Assembly: GCF_017695975.1 (NCBI RefSeq)
Contig: NZ_JAAORN010000001.1
Span: 124,001 to 188,000, forward strand
From: Prochlorococcus marinus CUG1417
GTDB taxonomy: Bacteria > Cyanobacteriota > Cyanobacteriia > PCC-6307 > Cyanobiaceae
DNA length: 64,000 bases
Direction of reading: 5' to 3'
Shown: positions 18,024 through 27,503 of the stretch, piece after piece
Layout of the letters: each line of letters begins with the position of its first letter
Numbering within the stretch: the stretch's first letter is position 1
The notes under the pieces: model-generated
The model's database searches: none
The model's input: the letters and a program-made list of their open reading frames with translations, nothing else
What the model was told of the DNA's origin: nothing
Position numbers and translations under genes: made by a program

Positions 18024-19496
18024 ATGGGGAAAGAAACTGTACATAAAATTAACAAGCCTAGAGCTATCAGAAGATTAGTTATTTGGTATAAAAGAAACTC
18101 GGCAGTAACTTCAATAGTAGATACTGCTGCTAGTTCTGCAGTAACGGCTAGTAATGTAGCGGGTAATGTAGTTTCTGGTGCTGGGTCTGTAGTAAGTACA
18201 GCTAGCAATGTTGCAGGTAATGTTGCAGGTAATGTAGTTTCTGGTGCTGGGTCTGTAGTAAGCACAGCTAGCAATGTTGCAGGTAATGTTGCAGGCAATG
18301 TAGTTTCAAGTGCTGAATCTGTTGTAAATACTGCAAGTAGTGTAGTTTCAAATGCTAGTTCAATAGCTAAAAATACTTTACAGCCATTAGTTTTTGACCC
18401 ATTAAAAAGATTACAAAACAATGATAATTTTTTAGAAAAAGAAGAGCATTCGCACTCGAATAGAATTTGGATTGCAGTTGATGGTATGGGCGGAGATTAT
18501 GCTCCTGGGCCAATACTAGAGGGTTGTCTTGAAGCGATAAATAGATTTCCAATAAATATTAAGTTTGTTGGCAAAATTGAAAACGTTAAAAAAGCAGCAG
18601 AAAAAATCGGTTTAGAAGAATTACTTGAAAAAGAAATAGAAAATAATCGTCTTGAATTAATTGATAGTGGAGATCCTATAGGAATGAATGAGGAAGCTAC
18701 TGCAGTCAGAAAAAGGAAAAACGCAAGTATAAATGTTGCAATGGATTTGGTTAGAAATAATGAAGCACAGGCTGTTTACTCAGCTGGGAACTCGGGAGCA
18801 ATGATGGCTTCTGCCATATTTAGAATTGGTAGATTGAAAGGAATTGATAGACCTGCTATAGGAGCATTATTCCCGACAAGGGATCAAACTCGTCCTGTTT
18901 TAGTTTTAGATGTTGGCGCAAATACTGATTGTAAACCATCTTATCTCCATCAGTTTGCTCTTTTAGGTAATATTTATGCAAAAGATGTCTTACAGGTAAA
19001 GAAACCGAGAATTGGCCTTTTAAATATTGGAGAAGAAGAATGTAAAGGTAATGATTTATCTCTTAAAACATTTGAACTACTTTCTAATGAAAAAAGTTTT
19101 GATTTTGGAGGTAATTGTGAAGGCCGAGATGTATTATCAGGTAGTTTCGACGTAGTAGTCTGTGATGGATTTACCGGAAATATATTATTGAAATTTCTTG
19201 AATCTGTTGGAGGAGTTTTATTAGATATTTTGAGATCTGAGCTGCCACGTGGAAGGCGGGGGAAAGTTGGTTCTGCTTTTTTAAAAAGTAATTTAATCAG
19301 AATTAAGAAAAGGTTAGATCATGCCGAACATGGAGGAGCTTTATTACTTGGGGTAAATGGAATTTGCGTTATTGGTCATGGAAGTAGCAAATCTTTATCA
19401 GTAGTTAGTGCTCTTCGCTTGGCTCACTCTGCAGTTAACCATGGTGTTATGGACAATTTAAATCAACTTCAAAAGCTTCAAGTTTTAAATTCATAA
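18024..19496 (+). CDS. plsX: Phosphate acyltransferase PlsX with a repetitive N-terminal extension
   Basis: PlsX converts acyl-ACP to acyl-phosphate, the first step of phosphatidic acid synthesis with PlsY. The catalytic core starts at about residue 146 (NRIWIAVDGMGGDYAP) and runs to the end, containing SAGNSGAMMASA, GALFPTRD and VCDGFTGNILLK. The first 145 residues are not part of the normal enzyme (family length is about 330-350; here 490). They comprise a basic start (KPRAIRRLVIWYKRNS), then Ala/Val/Ser/Gly-rich 22-residue repeats at 48-113, then an acidic linker. No internal Met allows a shorter start before MGGDY. The extension could be an amphipathic membrane-binding or partner-binding segment. 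It directly follows rpaB and precedes fabH. Confidence 0.92.
   Translation: MGKETVHKINKPRAIRRLVIWYKRNSAVTSIVDTAASSAVTASNVAGNVVSGAGSVVSTASNVAGNVAGNVVSGAGSVVSTASNVAGNVAGNVVSSAESVVNTASSVVSNASSIAKNTLQPLVFDPLKRLQNNDNFLEKEEHSHSNRIWIAVDGMGGDYAPGPILEGCLEAINRFPINIKFVGKIENVKKAAEKIGLEELLEKEIENNRLELIDSGDPIGMNEEATAVRKRKNASINVAMDLVRNNEAQAVYSAGNSGAMMASAIFRIGRLKGIDRPAIGALFPTRDQTRPVLVLDVGANTDCKPSYLHQFALLGNIYAKDVLQVKKPRIGLLNIGEEECKGNDLSLKTFELLSNEKSFDFGGNCEGRDVLSGSFDVVVCDGFTGNILLKFLESVGGVLLDILRSELPRGRRGKVGSAFLKSNLIRIKKRLDHAEHGGALLLGVNGICVIGHGSSKSLSVVSALRLAHSAVNHGVMDNLNQLQKLQVLNS
18165..18362 (+). repeat. Tandem 66-bp repeats inside plsX
   Basis: Two nearly identical 66-bp units (18165-18230 and 18231-18296) encode the same 22 residues, beginning NVVSGAGSVVSTASNVAG and ending NVAG. 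A third, diverged unit follows (18297-18362). The first two differ at only a few bases. The near identity implies recent duplication or ongoing exchange, so copy number probably varies between strains. The local G+C is higher than in the flanking genes. Confidence 0.85.
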
Positions 19497-19505
19497 AACA
19501 TATTG

Positions 19506-19525
19506 AGTCAAATTTATGTTTGACT
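19506..19525. repeat. Inverted repeat between plsX and fabH
   Basis: AGTCAAA (19506-19512), a six-base loop and TTTGACT (19519-19525) form a perfect 7-bp inverted repeat about 25 bases before the fabH start. It could be an operator, a weak terminator without a T run, or an mRNA processing hairpin within the lipid operon. Confidence 0.4.
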
Positions 19526-19549
19526 AATATAAGTAACTAAAAAACTCTT

Positions 19550-20557
19550 TTGGAAGGACTAAATTTAAATCAGATTGGAGTATCATTCAAAGGAAGCGGA
19601 AGTTATGTACCTGATCAAATTTTAACCAATCAAAAAATTAGCCAAAAGGTTGATACAAGCAACGAATGGATAAAATCTAGAACAGGCATTTCTGAGAGAA
19701 GAATTTCTAGCTTAGAAGATAATGTTACTGAGATGGGTTATAAGGCGGCTTTAAACGCTGTAGAAATGGCTAATTGGGATATTAAAACGATTGATTTAAT
19801 TGTTTTAGCTACTTCTACTCCGCATGATTTATTTGGATCAGCGCCATCCATTCAAGCTAGATTAGGGGCAGCTAATGCTGTTGCTTTCGATTTAACTGCG
19901 GCATGTAGTGGCTTTTTATTTGCCTTAATTACAGCCTCACAATTTTTAAAAGTGGGTACTTTTAAAAGGGCTCTTGTTATAGGAGCAGATCAACTATCAA
20001 GCTTTGTTGATTGGAATGATAGAAGAAGTTGTATTCTCTTTGGAGATGGTGCAGGTGCAATAGCAATTGAAGCCACTACTGAATTTGATAATTTAATCGG
20101 TTTTGATATGAGAACTGACGGAGAAAGGGGTTCTTTTCTTAATCTTCCATCAAAAAATAATAAGGATTCAATAATTGATAACATTGATTTTTTAAGTGGA
20201 GCTTTTTCTTCAATCAAAATGAATGGTCAGGAAGTGTATAAATTTGCAGTTAGAGAAGTCCCGATAATTCTTGAAAATTTGTTTAAAAAAATGAATTATT
20301 CTTCCGATGAAGTTGATTGGCTTGTATTGCATCAAGCTAATCAAAGAATATTGGATTCTGTAGGAGACAGGTTAAAAATTCCTGGAGAAAAAATTCTTAG
20401 CAATTTAGAAAAATATGGTAATACTTCAGCAGCAACAATTCCACTAGTGATGGATGAGGCTATTAGAAATAATAGAATTAAACAAAATGATATTATTGCC
20501 ACAAGTGGTTTTGGTGCTGGGTTAAGTTGGGGTGCAGCCCTCATTAAATGGGGTTAA
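19550..20557 (+). CDS. fabH: Beta-ketoacyl-ACP synthase III
   Basis: FabH starts type II fatty acid synthesis by condensing acetyl-CoA with malonyl-ACP. It has 335 residues with the catalytic triad Cys119 (TAACSGF), His261 (LHQANQRI) and Asn291 (YGNTSAA). The C-terminal GFGAGLSWGAALIKWG is typical. The reading frame begins at a TTG (19550); the next in-frame Met is Met62 inside the fold, so the TTG start is likely correct. It lies 53 bases after plsX and is followed by fabD. Confidence 0.95.
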   Translation: MEGLNLNQIGVSFKGSGSYVPDQILTNQKISQKVDTSNEWIKSRTGISERRISSLEDNVTEMGYKAALNAVEMANWDIKTIDLIVLATSTPHDLFGSAPSIQARLGAANAVAFDLTAACSGFLFALITASQFLKVGTFKRALVIGADQLSSFVDWNDRRSCILFGDGAGAIAIEATTEFDNLIGFDMRTDGERGSFLNLPSKNNKDSIIDNIDFLSGAFSSIKMNGQEVYKFAVREVPIILENLFKKMNYSSDEVDWLVLHQANQRILDSVGDRLKIPGEKILSNLEKYGNTSAATIPLVMDEAIRNNRIKQNDIIATSGFGAGLSWGAALIKWG

Positions 20558-20562
20558 AAAAA

Positions 20563-20567
20563 AGGAG
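20563..20567 (+). promoter_or_regulatory. Ribosome binding site deciding the fabD start
   Basis: AGGAG lies 4 bases before the ATG at 20572 and just after the fabH stop. It favours that ATG over the in-frame ATG at 20548, which has no comparable site and would overlap fabH. Confidence 0.65.
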
Positions 20568-20571
20568 CATT

Positions 20572-21468
20572 ATGACAGTTGCATGGGTATTCCCTGGACA
20601 GGGTTCGCAAAAAATCGGAATGGCAAAACAAATTGAAAATTTGCCCAACACAAAAGAGAGGTTTAGTTATGCATCTGAGATATTTGAGAGGAATTTATTT
20701 GAAATTTGTGAGTTAGATACTGAACTAAAAAATCCTCTTTTTGATTTAAATAACACAATAAATACACAAATTTGTCTTTTTTTAATTGAATCAATCCTAT
20801 TAGATGCATTAAAGGAAAATGGATTGAAACCAAATTATGTTGCTGGTCATAGTCTAGGAGAAATTACTGCACTATATTGTGCGGATGTTTTTTCATTCGA
20901 AGATTGTGTTTCTCTTATAAAAGAAAGGTCGCAATTAATGGTAAATGCCGGGAAAGGATCTATGGCAGCAGTAATTGGTTTTGATAGAGATCAACTTGAT
21001 CTATTAGTTCAAAAAATTGATGATATTGTAATTGCCAATGATAATAGCTCTTCCCAAGTTGTCTTATCAGGATCTACTGAAGCATTAGATAATTTATCAA
21101 GAGAAATTTCTTGTAAAAGATTCTTGAAATTAAATGTTTCAGGTGCATTTCATTCACCATTTATGAATGAACCTTCATTAAAATTTTCTGAGTATTTAAA
21201 AAAGATTAAATTTAATAATCCATCTTTCCCAGTTATAAGTAATTATGAACCTTCACTCTGTAGTGATTCAAACGAGCTTAAAATTAGATTAGAAAAGCAA
21301 ATGTGTAATGGAGTGAGGTGGCGCGAAACTATGGATTTAATGGCCAGAGATAGTGATCTTCATATTGTTGAAATTGGCCCTTCTAATGTACTAAGCGGTT
21401 TAGTGAAAAGACATCTTAAAGATGTAAAAATTTCTCAAGTATCATCTTCTGATCAAATATTTTATTAA
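20572..21468 (+). CDS. fabD: Malonyl-CoA:ACP transacylase
   Basis: FabD loads malonyl groups onto acyl carrier protein for fatty acid elongation. With the start chosen here it has 298 residues and begins MTVAWVFPGQGSQ, exactly where the family begins. The active-site Ser94 is in GHSLGE and His194 in GAFHSPFM. An in-frame ATG at 20548 would add eight residues (MGLKKRSI) but overlaps fabH and lacks a ribosome binding site. It lies between fabH and plsC in the lipid cluster. Confidence 0.94.
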   Translation: MTVAWVFPGQGSQKIGMAKQIENLPNTKERFSYASEIFERNLFEICELDTELKNPLFDLNNTINTQICLFLIESILLDALKENGLKPNYVAGHSLGEITALYCADVFSFEDCVSLIKERSQLMVNAGKGSMAAVIGFDRDQLDLLVQKIDDIVIANDNSSSQVVLSGSTEALDNLSREISCKRFLKLNVSGAFHSPFMNEPSLKFSEYLKKIKFNNPSFPVISNYEPSLCSDSNELKIRLEKQMCNGVRWRETMDLMARDSDLHIVEIGPSNVLSGLVKRHLKDVKISQVSSSDQIFY

Positions 21469-21473
21469 TTTGA

Positions 21474-22094
21474 ATGAAAAATCATACTATTCAACAATTA
21501 ATTTATGAATTAGTTAGCAAGCTTTTTGTATTTCCTATTTATAAGTTTGTATTTAAAGGTCATTTAATAGGTAGAGAAAATATTCCTCAAACAGATTCCT
21601 TTATCATGGTTTCTAATCATGGTTCTTTACTTGACCCTCCTTTGTTAGGTCATGCCCTTGGACGTAATATATCTTTTATGGCTAAGGCAGAGCTTTTTAA
21701 AATTCCTTTTCTTGGCTTTATAATCACTGCTTGTGGAGCGTATCCTGTTAAAAGAGGAATTGCTGATAAAAATACAATTAAAACAGCATGTAAAAAATTA
21801 TCAGACAATAATTCTATTGGAATTTTTATTGATGGTACTCGTCAAAAAAATGGTCGAGTGAATAAGCCTAAACAAGGTGCAGCATTACTAGCTTTTAAAA
21901 ATCAAAAATTATTATTGCCTGTTGCAATAGTTAATTCACATAGACTAATAAGATTTAAATTCTGTATTCCTTTATTTTCAAAAATAGTAATTAAAGTGGG
22001 AAAACCTGTTCAACCTCCACAAAGTTCATCAAGAGATGATCTGCATTCTGTGACAATGCTTCTTAAAGATAAAATTAATAATTTGATTGGTTGA
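21474..22094 (+). CDS. plsC: 1-acyl-glycerol-3-phosphate acyltransferase family protein
   Basis: The enzyme is predicted to acylate lysophosphatidic acid at position 2 to make phosphatidic acid. It has 206 residues. The acyltransferase box NHGSLLD places His49 and Asp54 in the NH-x4-D motif. Motif II is GAYPVKRG (88-95). The third box reads FIDGTRQKNG (118-127), with Asp where most PlsC proteins have Glu (EGTR). One hydrophobic segment lies at about 75-88. It follows fabD by 5 bases and converges with tsaB after 4 bases. Some other lipid A or lysolipid acyltransferase role is possible. Confidence 0.88.
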   Translation: MKNHTIQQLIYELVSKLFVFPIYKFVFKGHLIGRENIPQTDSFIMVSNHGSLLDPPLLGHALGRNISFMAKAELFKIPFLGFIITACGAYPVKRGIADKNTIKTACKKLSDNNSIGIFIDGTRQKNGRVNKPKQGAALLAFKNQKLLLPVAIVNSHRLIRFKFCIPLFSKIVIKVGKPVQPPQSSSRDDLHSVTMLLKDKINNLIG

Positions 22095-22098
22095 ATAT

Positions 22099-22752
22099 TC
22101 AGTTAATTGGAGAAATAGGGTAAAGAGGCAAAACTGTTTTCCAAGAATCTACATTTGAATTTAATAAATTTTTATTTGATAAATTTAATAGTTCTTTTAA
22201 ATCTTCTTTATCATCATAAATAGCCTCAAACAATATTTCTTTACTCTCAAGTTCTTTCACAACTTTGGGTAAAACTGTTTCTCGAATAATAAGATCCGAG
22301 GGGGTTTTTTCGTTATGACAAATTTCATATTTACCTGCAATAAAACCCTTTCGTTTTAATTTTTTGTAAATCCAGAATGATTTTTTGTTTATAAAGATAT
22401 TATTTTCTGATGCAATTCTTTTTGCCATTATTTCAAATGAACTAAAACTGTCGAGAGGACAATTTATTTGTTGTGAGATAGTTCTTGCTAAAACCACAAT
22501 CAGTCGTGAAGCATTAAAATTTGCTGGTCCTATGCTGACAGATAACTTATTTATTTTTTGTAAATTTTCTTTGGAAATGAATTTATTAAGATCATTAATT
22601 AAGTTGTTGCAAAGGTCATTATCAAATTTTTTAATAAAAAATTCATCAAATTTAAGGTTATTGTTTTTTCTATACCCGAAGCAAAAAGAATTGTCTGTGC
22701 TATGAATCACTAATGTAGGGTAATTTTCTCTTTGTTTGAGTTTAACTGTCAT
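22099..22752 (-). CDS. tsaB: tRNA threonylcarbamoyladenosine synthesis protein TsaB
   Basis: TsaB is a non-catalytic partner of TsaD in forming t6A37 of tRNAs reading ANN codons. This 217-residue protein has the ASKHA-fold pattern: TLVIHSTDNSFCFGY at the start and SIGPANFNASRLIVVLARTI in place of the usual GPGSFTGLR segment. Next is the conserved CPLDSFSSFEIMA, corresponding to the family's substrate-fold loop. Sequence drift from the family is considerable (N-A-S-R for T-G-L-R), which lowers certainty a little. It lies 9 bases after ycf34. Confidence 0.75.
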   Translation of the reverse strand: MTVKLKQRENYPTLVIHSTDNSFCFGYRKNNNLKFDEFFIKKFDNDLCNNLINDLNKFISKENLQKINKLSVSIGPANFNASRLIVVLARTISQQINCPLDSFSSFEIMAKRIASENNIFINKKSFWIYKKLKRKGFIAGKYEICHNEKTPSDLIIRETVLPKVVKELESKEILFEAIYDDKEDLKELLNLSNKNLLNSNVDSWKTVLPLYPISPIN

Positions 22753-22761
22753 CTATTACCT

Positions 22762-23013
22762 TTAAACAGGTAATTCCTTACCTGGATTGCATTTAGACCA
22801 TTTACCAAATTCATTTTCAAAACTTTCACAAGATTGAACATCCCAATCAGTTTTATAATCACCATTATTATCTTTAACTATATTGACATGAATGAATGGT
22901 TTTTTTGCTTTAAAATCAGGTAGATCACAAATATGATCAACACCATGATTATTCTCAACATCATGATATGTGATACATCTATCAACCCATTTACAGTTGA
23001 TGCAAATGCACAT
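22762..23013 (-). CDS. ycf34: Ycf34 family protein
   Basis: Ycf34 is a small cyanobacterial and plastid protein reported to bind an iron-sulfur cluster and to influence photosynthetic electron transport. With the ATG at 23013 it has 83 residues and starts MCICINCKWVDRCITYH, the hallmark of the family, with Cys residues at 2, 4, 7 and 13. An upstream ATG at 23046 would add a hydrophobic 11-residue prefix absent from the family as I know it. The start lies 13 bases from the proposed start of the divergent CCA-adding enzyme gene. Confidence 0.85.
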   Translation of the reverse strand: MCICINCKWVDRCITYHDVENNHGVDHICDLPDFKAKKPFIHVNIVKDNNGDYKTDWDVQSCESFENEFGKWSKCNPGKELPV

Positions 23014-23026
23014 AATAAATAAAAAA

Positions 23027-24244
23027 ATGAAAAGTAGCATTCTCAAAGATCATACACTAATAATTGATGAATTAGAAACAAGTATAAAATTTCATAATTT
23101 GAATTTTATGTTAGGTTTTTTACCTAGAGGATCATATTTGGTAGGTGGTTACATAAGGGATATTATTTTGGGAAGACAGCCTGAAAAGGTAGATATTGAT
23201 ATTGTGGTACCTTGTAATGCAATTGAAATTGGTCGAAAGATTGCAGAAAATATTGGATCAAAATTTATAATTTTAGATGAACAAAGAGAAGTGGTGAGAA
23301 TTATTCTCAATCATATTTATATTGATATTGCTAATCAGGTTTCATCTACGATTGAAGGAGATTTATGTTCTAGAGATTTTTCGATTAATTCAATTGCTTT
23401 TTTATTTGATAAGAAGTGTTTGGTTGATCCATTGAATGGTCTTAAAGATCTAGAGATTTCCTTGCTTAGAACTCATTCTGAAAGAAATTTACTAAATGAT
23501 CCTCTACGAATATTAAGGGGTTTTCGATTTGTTTCAGAATTGAATTTTAAAATTGATCCTAATTTAATTACTTTTATTAAAAAAAATAAACAGACATTAT
23601 ATCTTGTTGCTAAAGAGAGGATTAATTATGAAATACAGAAAATTGTACATGGAGCAAATTCTCTTGATGCAGTGTTGCTGATAAAAAAATTAAATATATT
23701 TGGCACTGATAATCTATCTAAAGATTCTTTTTTTTTGGACTTAGAGAAAATTAATTATGCAGAATTTAATCAGGAAGAAAAAGAGAGATATTTACCATTA
23801 TTTTTGATAGCCCAAATTTTAGATGAAGGATCTCTAGAGCAATTTAATTTTAGTAAAGCTGAAATTGCAAAAATTAAGTTATTACGGAAATGGCACTTTT
23901 TGTTGGAGGAAAAAAATATCTCTCAATTAACTGAATCAGACAGATTTGCATTACATAAAGAATTAGAGATGTTTTTCCCATCTTTTATTTTTTATTTACC
24001 TCAAAACTTACGATTAGATTGGCTTCATAGATGGCGTGATAACGATGATAAATTATTTCATCCTTCAAACTTACTTAATGGTGACGTAATTAAAAAAAAT
24101 TTGAAAATAAAGGATGGGCCTATCTTAGGAGAGCTTTTACAGTATCTTTCTAAGGAACTTGCCTATAAGAGATTGAATAATTTTGATGAAGCTATTTATA
24201 AAGCAAAGCGATGGATTGAACAAAATGCGCCAAAATGTGATTAA
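23027..24244 (+). CDS. cca: CCA tRNA nucleotidyltransferase
   Basis: The enzyme adds or repairs the 3' CCA of tRNAs, or performs part of that task if a second enzyme shares the job. With the ATG at 23027 it has 405 residues. The class II nucleotidyltransferase head has GSYLVGGYIRD and the metal-binding Asp pair in KVDIDIVV. RDFSINSIAFLF, the flexible loop region and DPLRILRGFRF with the ERNLLNDP turn follow. A frame extension back to 22970 exists but runs into ycf34 on the other strand and adds no conserved residues. Whether it is a full CCA- or only a CC- or A-adding enzyme cannot be told. Confidence 0.88.
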   Translation: MKSSILKDHTLIIDELETSIKFHNLNFMLGFLPRGSYLVGGYIRDIILGRQPEKVDIDIVVPCNAIEIGRKIAENIGSKFIILDEQREVVRIILNHIYIDIANQVSSTIEGDLCSRDFSINSIAFLFDKKCLVDPLNGLKDLEISLLRTHSERNLLNDPLRILRGFRFVSELNFKIDPNLITFIKKNKQTLYLVAKERINYEIQKIVHGANSLDAVLLIKKLNIFGTDNLSKDSFFLDLEKINYAEFNQEEKERYLPLFLIAQILDEGSLEQFNFSKAEIAKIKLLRKWHFLLEEKNISQLTESDRFALHKELEMFFPSFIFYLPQNLRLDWLHRWRDNDDKLFHPSNLLNGDVIKKNLKIKDGPILGELLQYLSKELAYKRLNNFDEAIYKAKRWIEQNAPKCD

Positions 24245-24301
24245 ATACACATAGCTTAGTTTTGTTTAGAAGTTCAGACTTCAAAATCATTTTTAAAATT
24301 T

Positions 24302-24721
24302 ATGAGCATTCGCATTTACATTGGCAACTTACCACAAGGATTTAATCCGAAAGAATTTGATACACTTTTAAAGTCAGTTTCTGATTCGATTAGATTTAAA
24401 GCAGTACTAGATAAGGAAACTAAGGAATGCAGAGGGTTTGGTTTCGCAACATCTAATAATGAAGATAATGCCAATTTATTAATTCAAAAGTTAAACGGTT
24501 TTGAATTTAATGGTTCTAAATTAAGAGTAGAGCTATCAGAAAAGAAAGATTCTGCTTCAAACAAAAGAAATAATGGAAAATTAAACAAAAATAAGAAAAG
24601 AAAAGAATTTAAGAAAATTGTTCATAGTGATGCTCCTAACCTAGAAGCTCCTGATCCAAGATGGGCTGGAGAACTATCTAAATTAAAAGATTTGTTGGCT
24701 AACCAAAAAACTCCTGCATAA
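24302..24721 (+). CDS. RRM-domain RNA-binding protein
   Basis: The 139-residue protein has one RNA recognition motif. RNP2 IYIGNL is at 5-10 and RNP1 CRGFGFAT at 43-50, with the expected beta-alpha-beta spacing over residues 3-80. The C-terminal 60 residues are Lys- and Asn-rich and end in a conserved-looking APDPRWAGELSKL segment. Cyanobacterial Rbp proteins of this type bind mRNA and some act in cold response or in targeting photosynthetic mRNAs. The basic tail differs from the Gly-rich tails of classic Rbp proteins. It ends immediately before the convergent crtB stop. Confidence 0.88.
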   Translation: MSIRIYIGNLPQGFNPKEFDTLLKSVSDSIRFKAVLDKETKECRGFGFATSNNEDNANLLIQKLNGFEFNGSKLRVELSEKKDSASNKRNNGKLNKNKKRKEFKKIVHSDAPNLEAPDPRWAGELSKLKDLLANQKTPA

Positions 24722-25630
24722 TTATTTAATTCGAGAAATTAAAAAAGATATTGGAATCTCAAGAGCTTTTACTGAATTTTTTACAAAAGCTCTATTATTA
24801 AAAACATCATAATCTAATCTTTCTATAGAATCTAAAATCCCTCTGTAAAGGCGTAAAGAAGTCCATACTGGCCATCTTGCATCAGAAGATAACCACTTTA
24901 TACCATCCTCAGATTTTCGGAACCATTCGCGAGCTCTTGTTAATTGGAAGTCCATAAGTGCTTTCCACTGCTTATTTATTTTTCCTTTTAAAAGTTCTTC
25001 TTCAGAATAATTAAATTTTTCAATGTCCGCTTGCGGGAGATAAATTCTTCCTCTGTGTCTATCTTCTCCCACATCCCTCAATATATTTGTTAACTGATTT
25101 GCAATTCCTAAAGCTATAGCTGCTTCAGAGGGGTCAGGCATGGCGCTCCAAGGAGCTGATGTATAAGCGCTATCAATCCCCATCACATTCTGAGTCATTA
25201 AACCAACAGTCCCTGCGACTCTATAACAATAAAGTTTTAATTCATCAAAATCTTTGTATCTAAATTTATTGAGATCCATTCTCTGGCCATCTATCATATC
25301 TAGATAAGGTTGAATACTTTGTGGATATTTCTCAATAGTATCTAATAAAACTGAGTCTAATTCAGATTTAATATTCCCTTTAAATACATTTTTAGTATTT
25401 TCTTCCCATTCATCTAAATTGTCTGAAAGCTCATTTTGCGATTTGGTTGAGGCTTCCACGCTATCCATTATTTCATCAGTTCTTCTACACCATACATAGA
25501 TAGCCCAAATAGCTTTTCTCTTTTCTTGAGGTAATAGGAGTGTTCCCAAGTAAAAGGTTTTAGCCCATTGTTGAGTTTCTTTTCTGCATATTTCATATGC
25601 TTGATCTAGTTGAGAAATTGAATTTTTCAA
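24722..25630 (-). CDS. crtB: Phytoene synthase
   Basis: The enzyme condenses two geranylgeranyl diphosphates to 15-cis-phytoene, the first committed carotenoid step. It has 302 residues with the first Asp-rich motif in RTDEIMDS (Asp52, Asp56) and the second in LTNILRDVGEDRHRGRIYLP, which bind the diphosphates through Mg2+. It lies 34 bases behind pds on the same strand, the usual cyanobacterial pair (pys-pds). Length and motifs are standard. Confidence 0.96.
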   Translation of the reverse strand: MKNSISQLDQAYEICRKETQQWAKTFYLGTLLLPQEKRKAIWAIYVWCRRTDEIMDSVEASTKSQNELSDNLDEWEENTKNVFKGNIKSELDSVLLDTIEKYPQSIQPYLDMIDGQRMDLNKFRYKDFDELKLYCYRVAGTVGLMTQNVMGIDSAYTSAPWSAMPDPSEAAIALGIANQLTNILRDVGEDRHRGRIYLPQADIEKFNYSEEELLKGKINKQWKALMDFQLTRAREWFRKSEDGIKWLSSDARWPVWTSLRLYRGILDSIERLDYDVFNNRAFVKNSVKALEIPISFLISRIK

Positions 25631-25664
25631 AAAGTTTTAGCTGAATTTAAGAAATTTGTAAATG

Positions 25665-27107
<1,443 letters not shown>

Positions 27108-27155
27108 TTAAAGTTAGAACATAATAGTTTTTTTCGTTGATTATTTTGTAAAATT

Positions 27156-27503
27156 ATGGAAAAAATGCTTTTGAAATCGACTACTAGACATGTAAGACTT
27201 TTTACTGCCGAAGTAGTTGATAAGGAATTACAGTTTCATCCCAACAAGCTAACGCTTGATTTAGATCCCGATAACGAATTTGTTTGGAGTGAAGATTCTC
27301 TAAATAAAATAAATGAAAAATTCAATGAATTAATCAAAGAAAGAGCAGGAAAGGATTTAGATGATTATGAACTTCGAAAAATAGGATCAGAAATCGAAGG
27401 TTTAATCAAATTTTTGCTTCAAAATGGTCAGCTAAGTTACAACCCTGAATGTAGAGTAATGAATTATTCAATGGGTTTACCAAAGACAAATGAAGTGCTG
27501 TGA
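27156..27503 (+). CDS. ndhM: NDH-1 subunit M
   Basis: NdhM is a small peripheral subunit found only in cyanobacterial and chloroplast NDH-1 complexes, part of the connecting arm. The 115-residue protein matches the family with [16 protein letters not shown] near the start and [14 protein letters not shown] at the C-terminus. No cofactor motif is expected. It overlaps the following DUF3172-type gene by 4 bases and is divergent from pds across 90 bases. Confidence 0.92.
   Translation: MEKMLLKSTTRHVRLFTAEVVDKELQFHPNKLTLDLDPDNEFVWSEDSLNKINEKFNELIKERAGKDLDDYELRKIGSEIEGLIKFLLQNGQLSYNPECRVMNYSMGLPKTNEVL

Noticed and set aside
18008-18421. Minus-strand 137-residue Ala/Thr-rich frame opposite plsX
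   Set aside because: It is the antisense shadow of the tandem repeats in the PlsX extension, with no independent start signal or plausible composition.
20548-20571. Upstream ATG for fabD
   Set aside because: It overlaps fabH, lacks a ribosome binding site and adds eight unconserved residues. The ATG at 20572 has AGGAG in front.
23014-23046. Longer Ycf34 start with a hydrophobic prefix
   Set aside because: The family begins at MCICxNC. The extra 11 residues imitate a signal sequence but overlap the divergent cca start.
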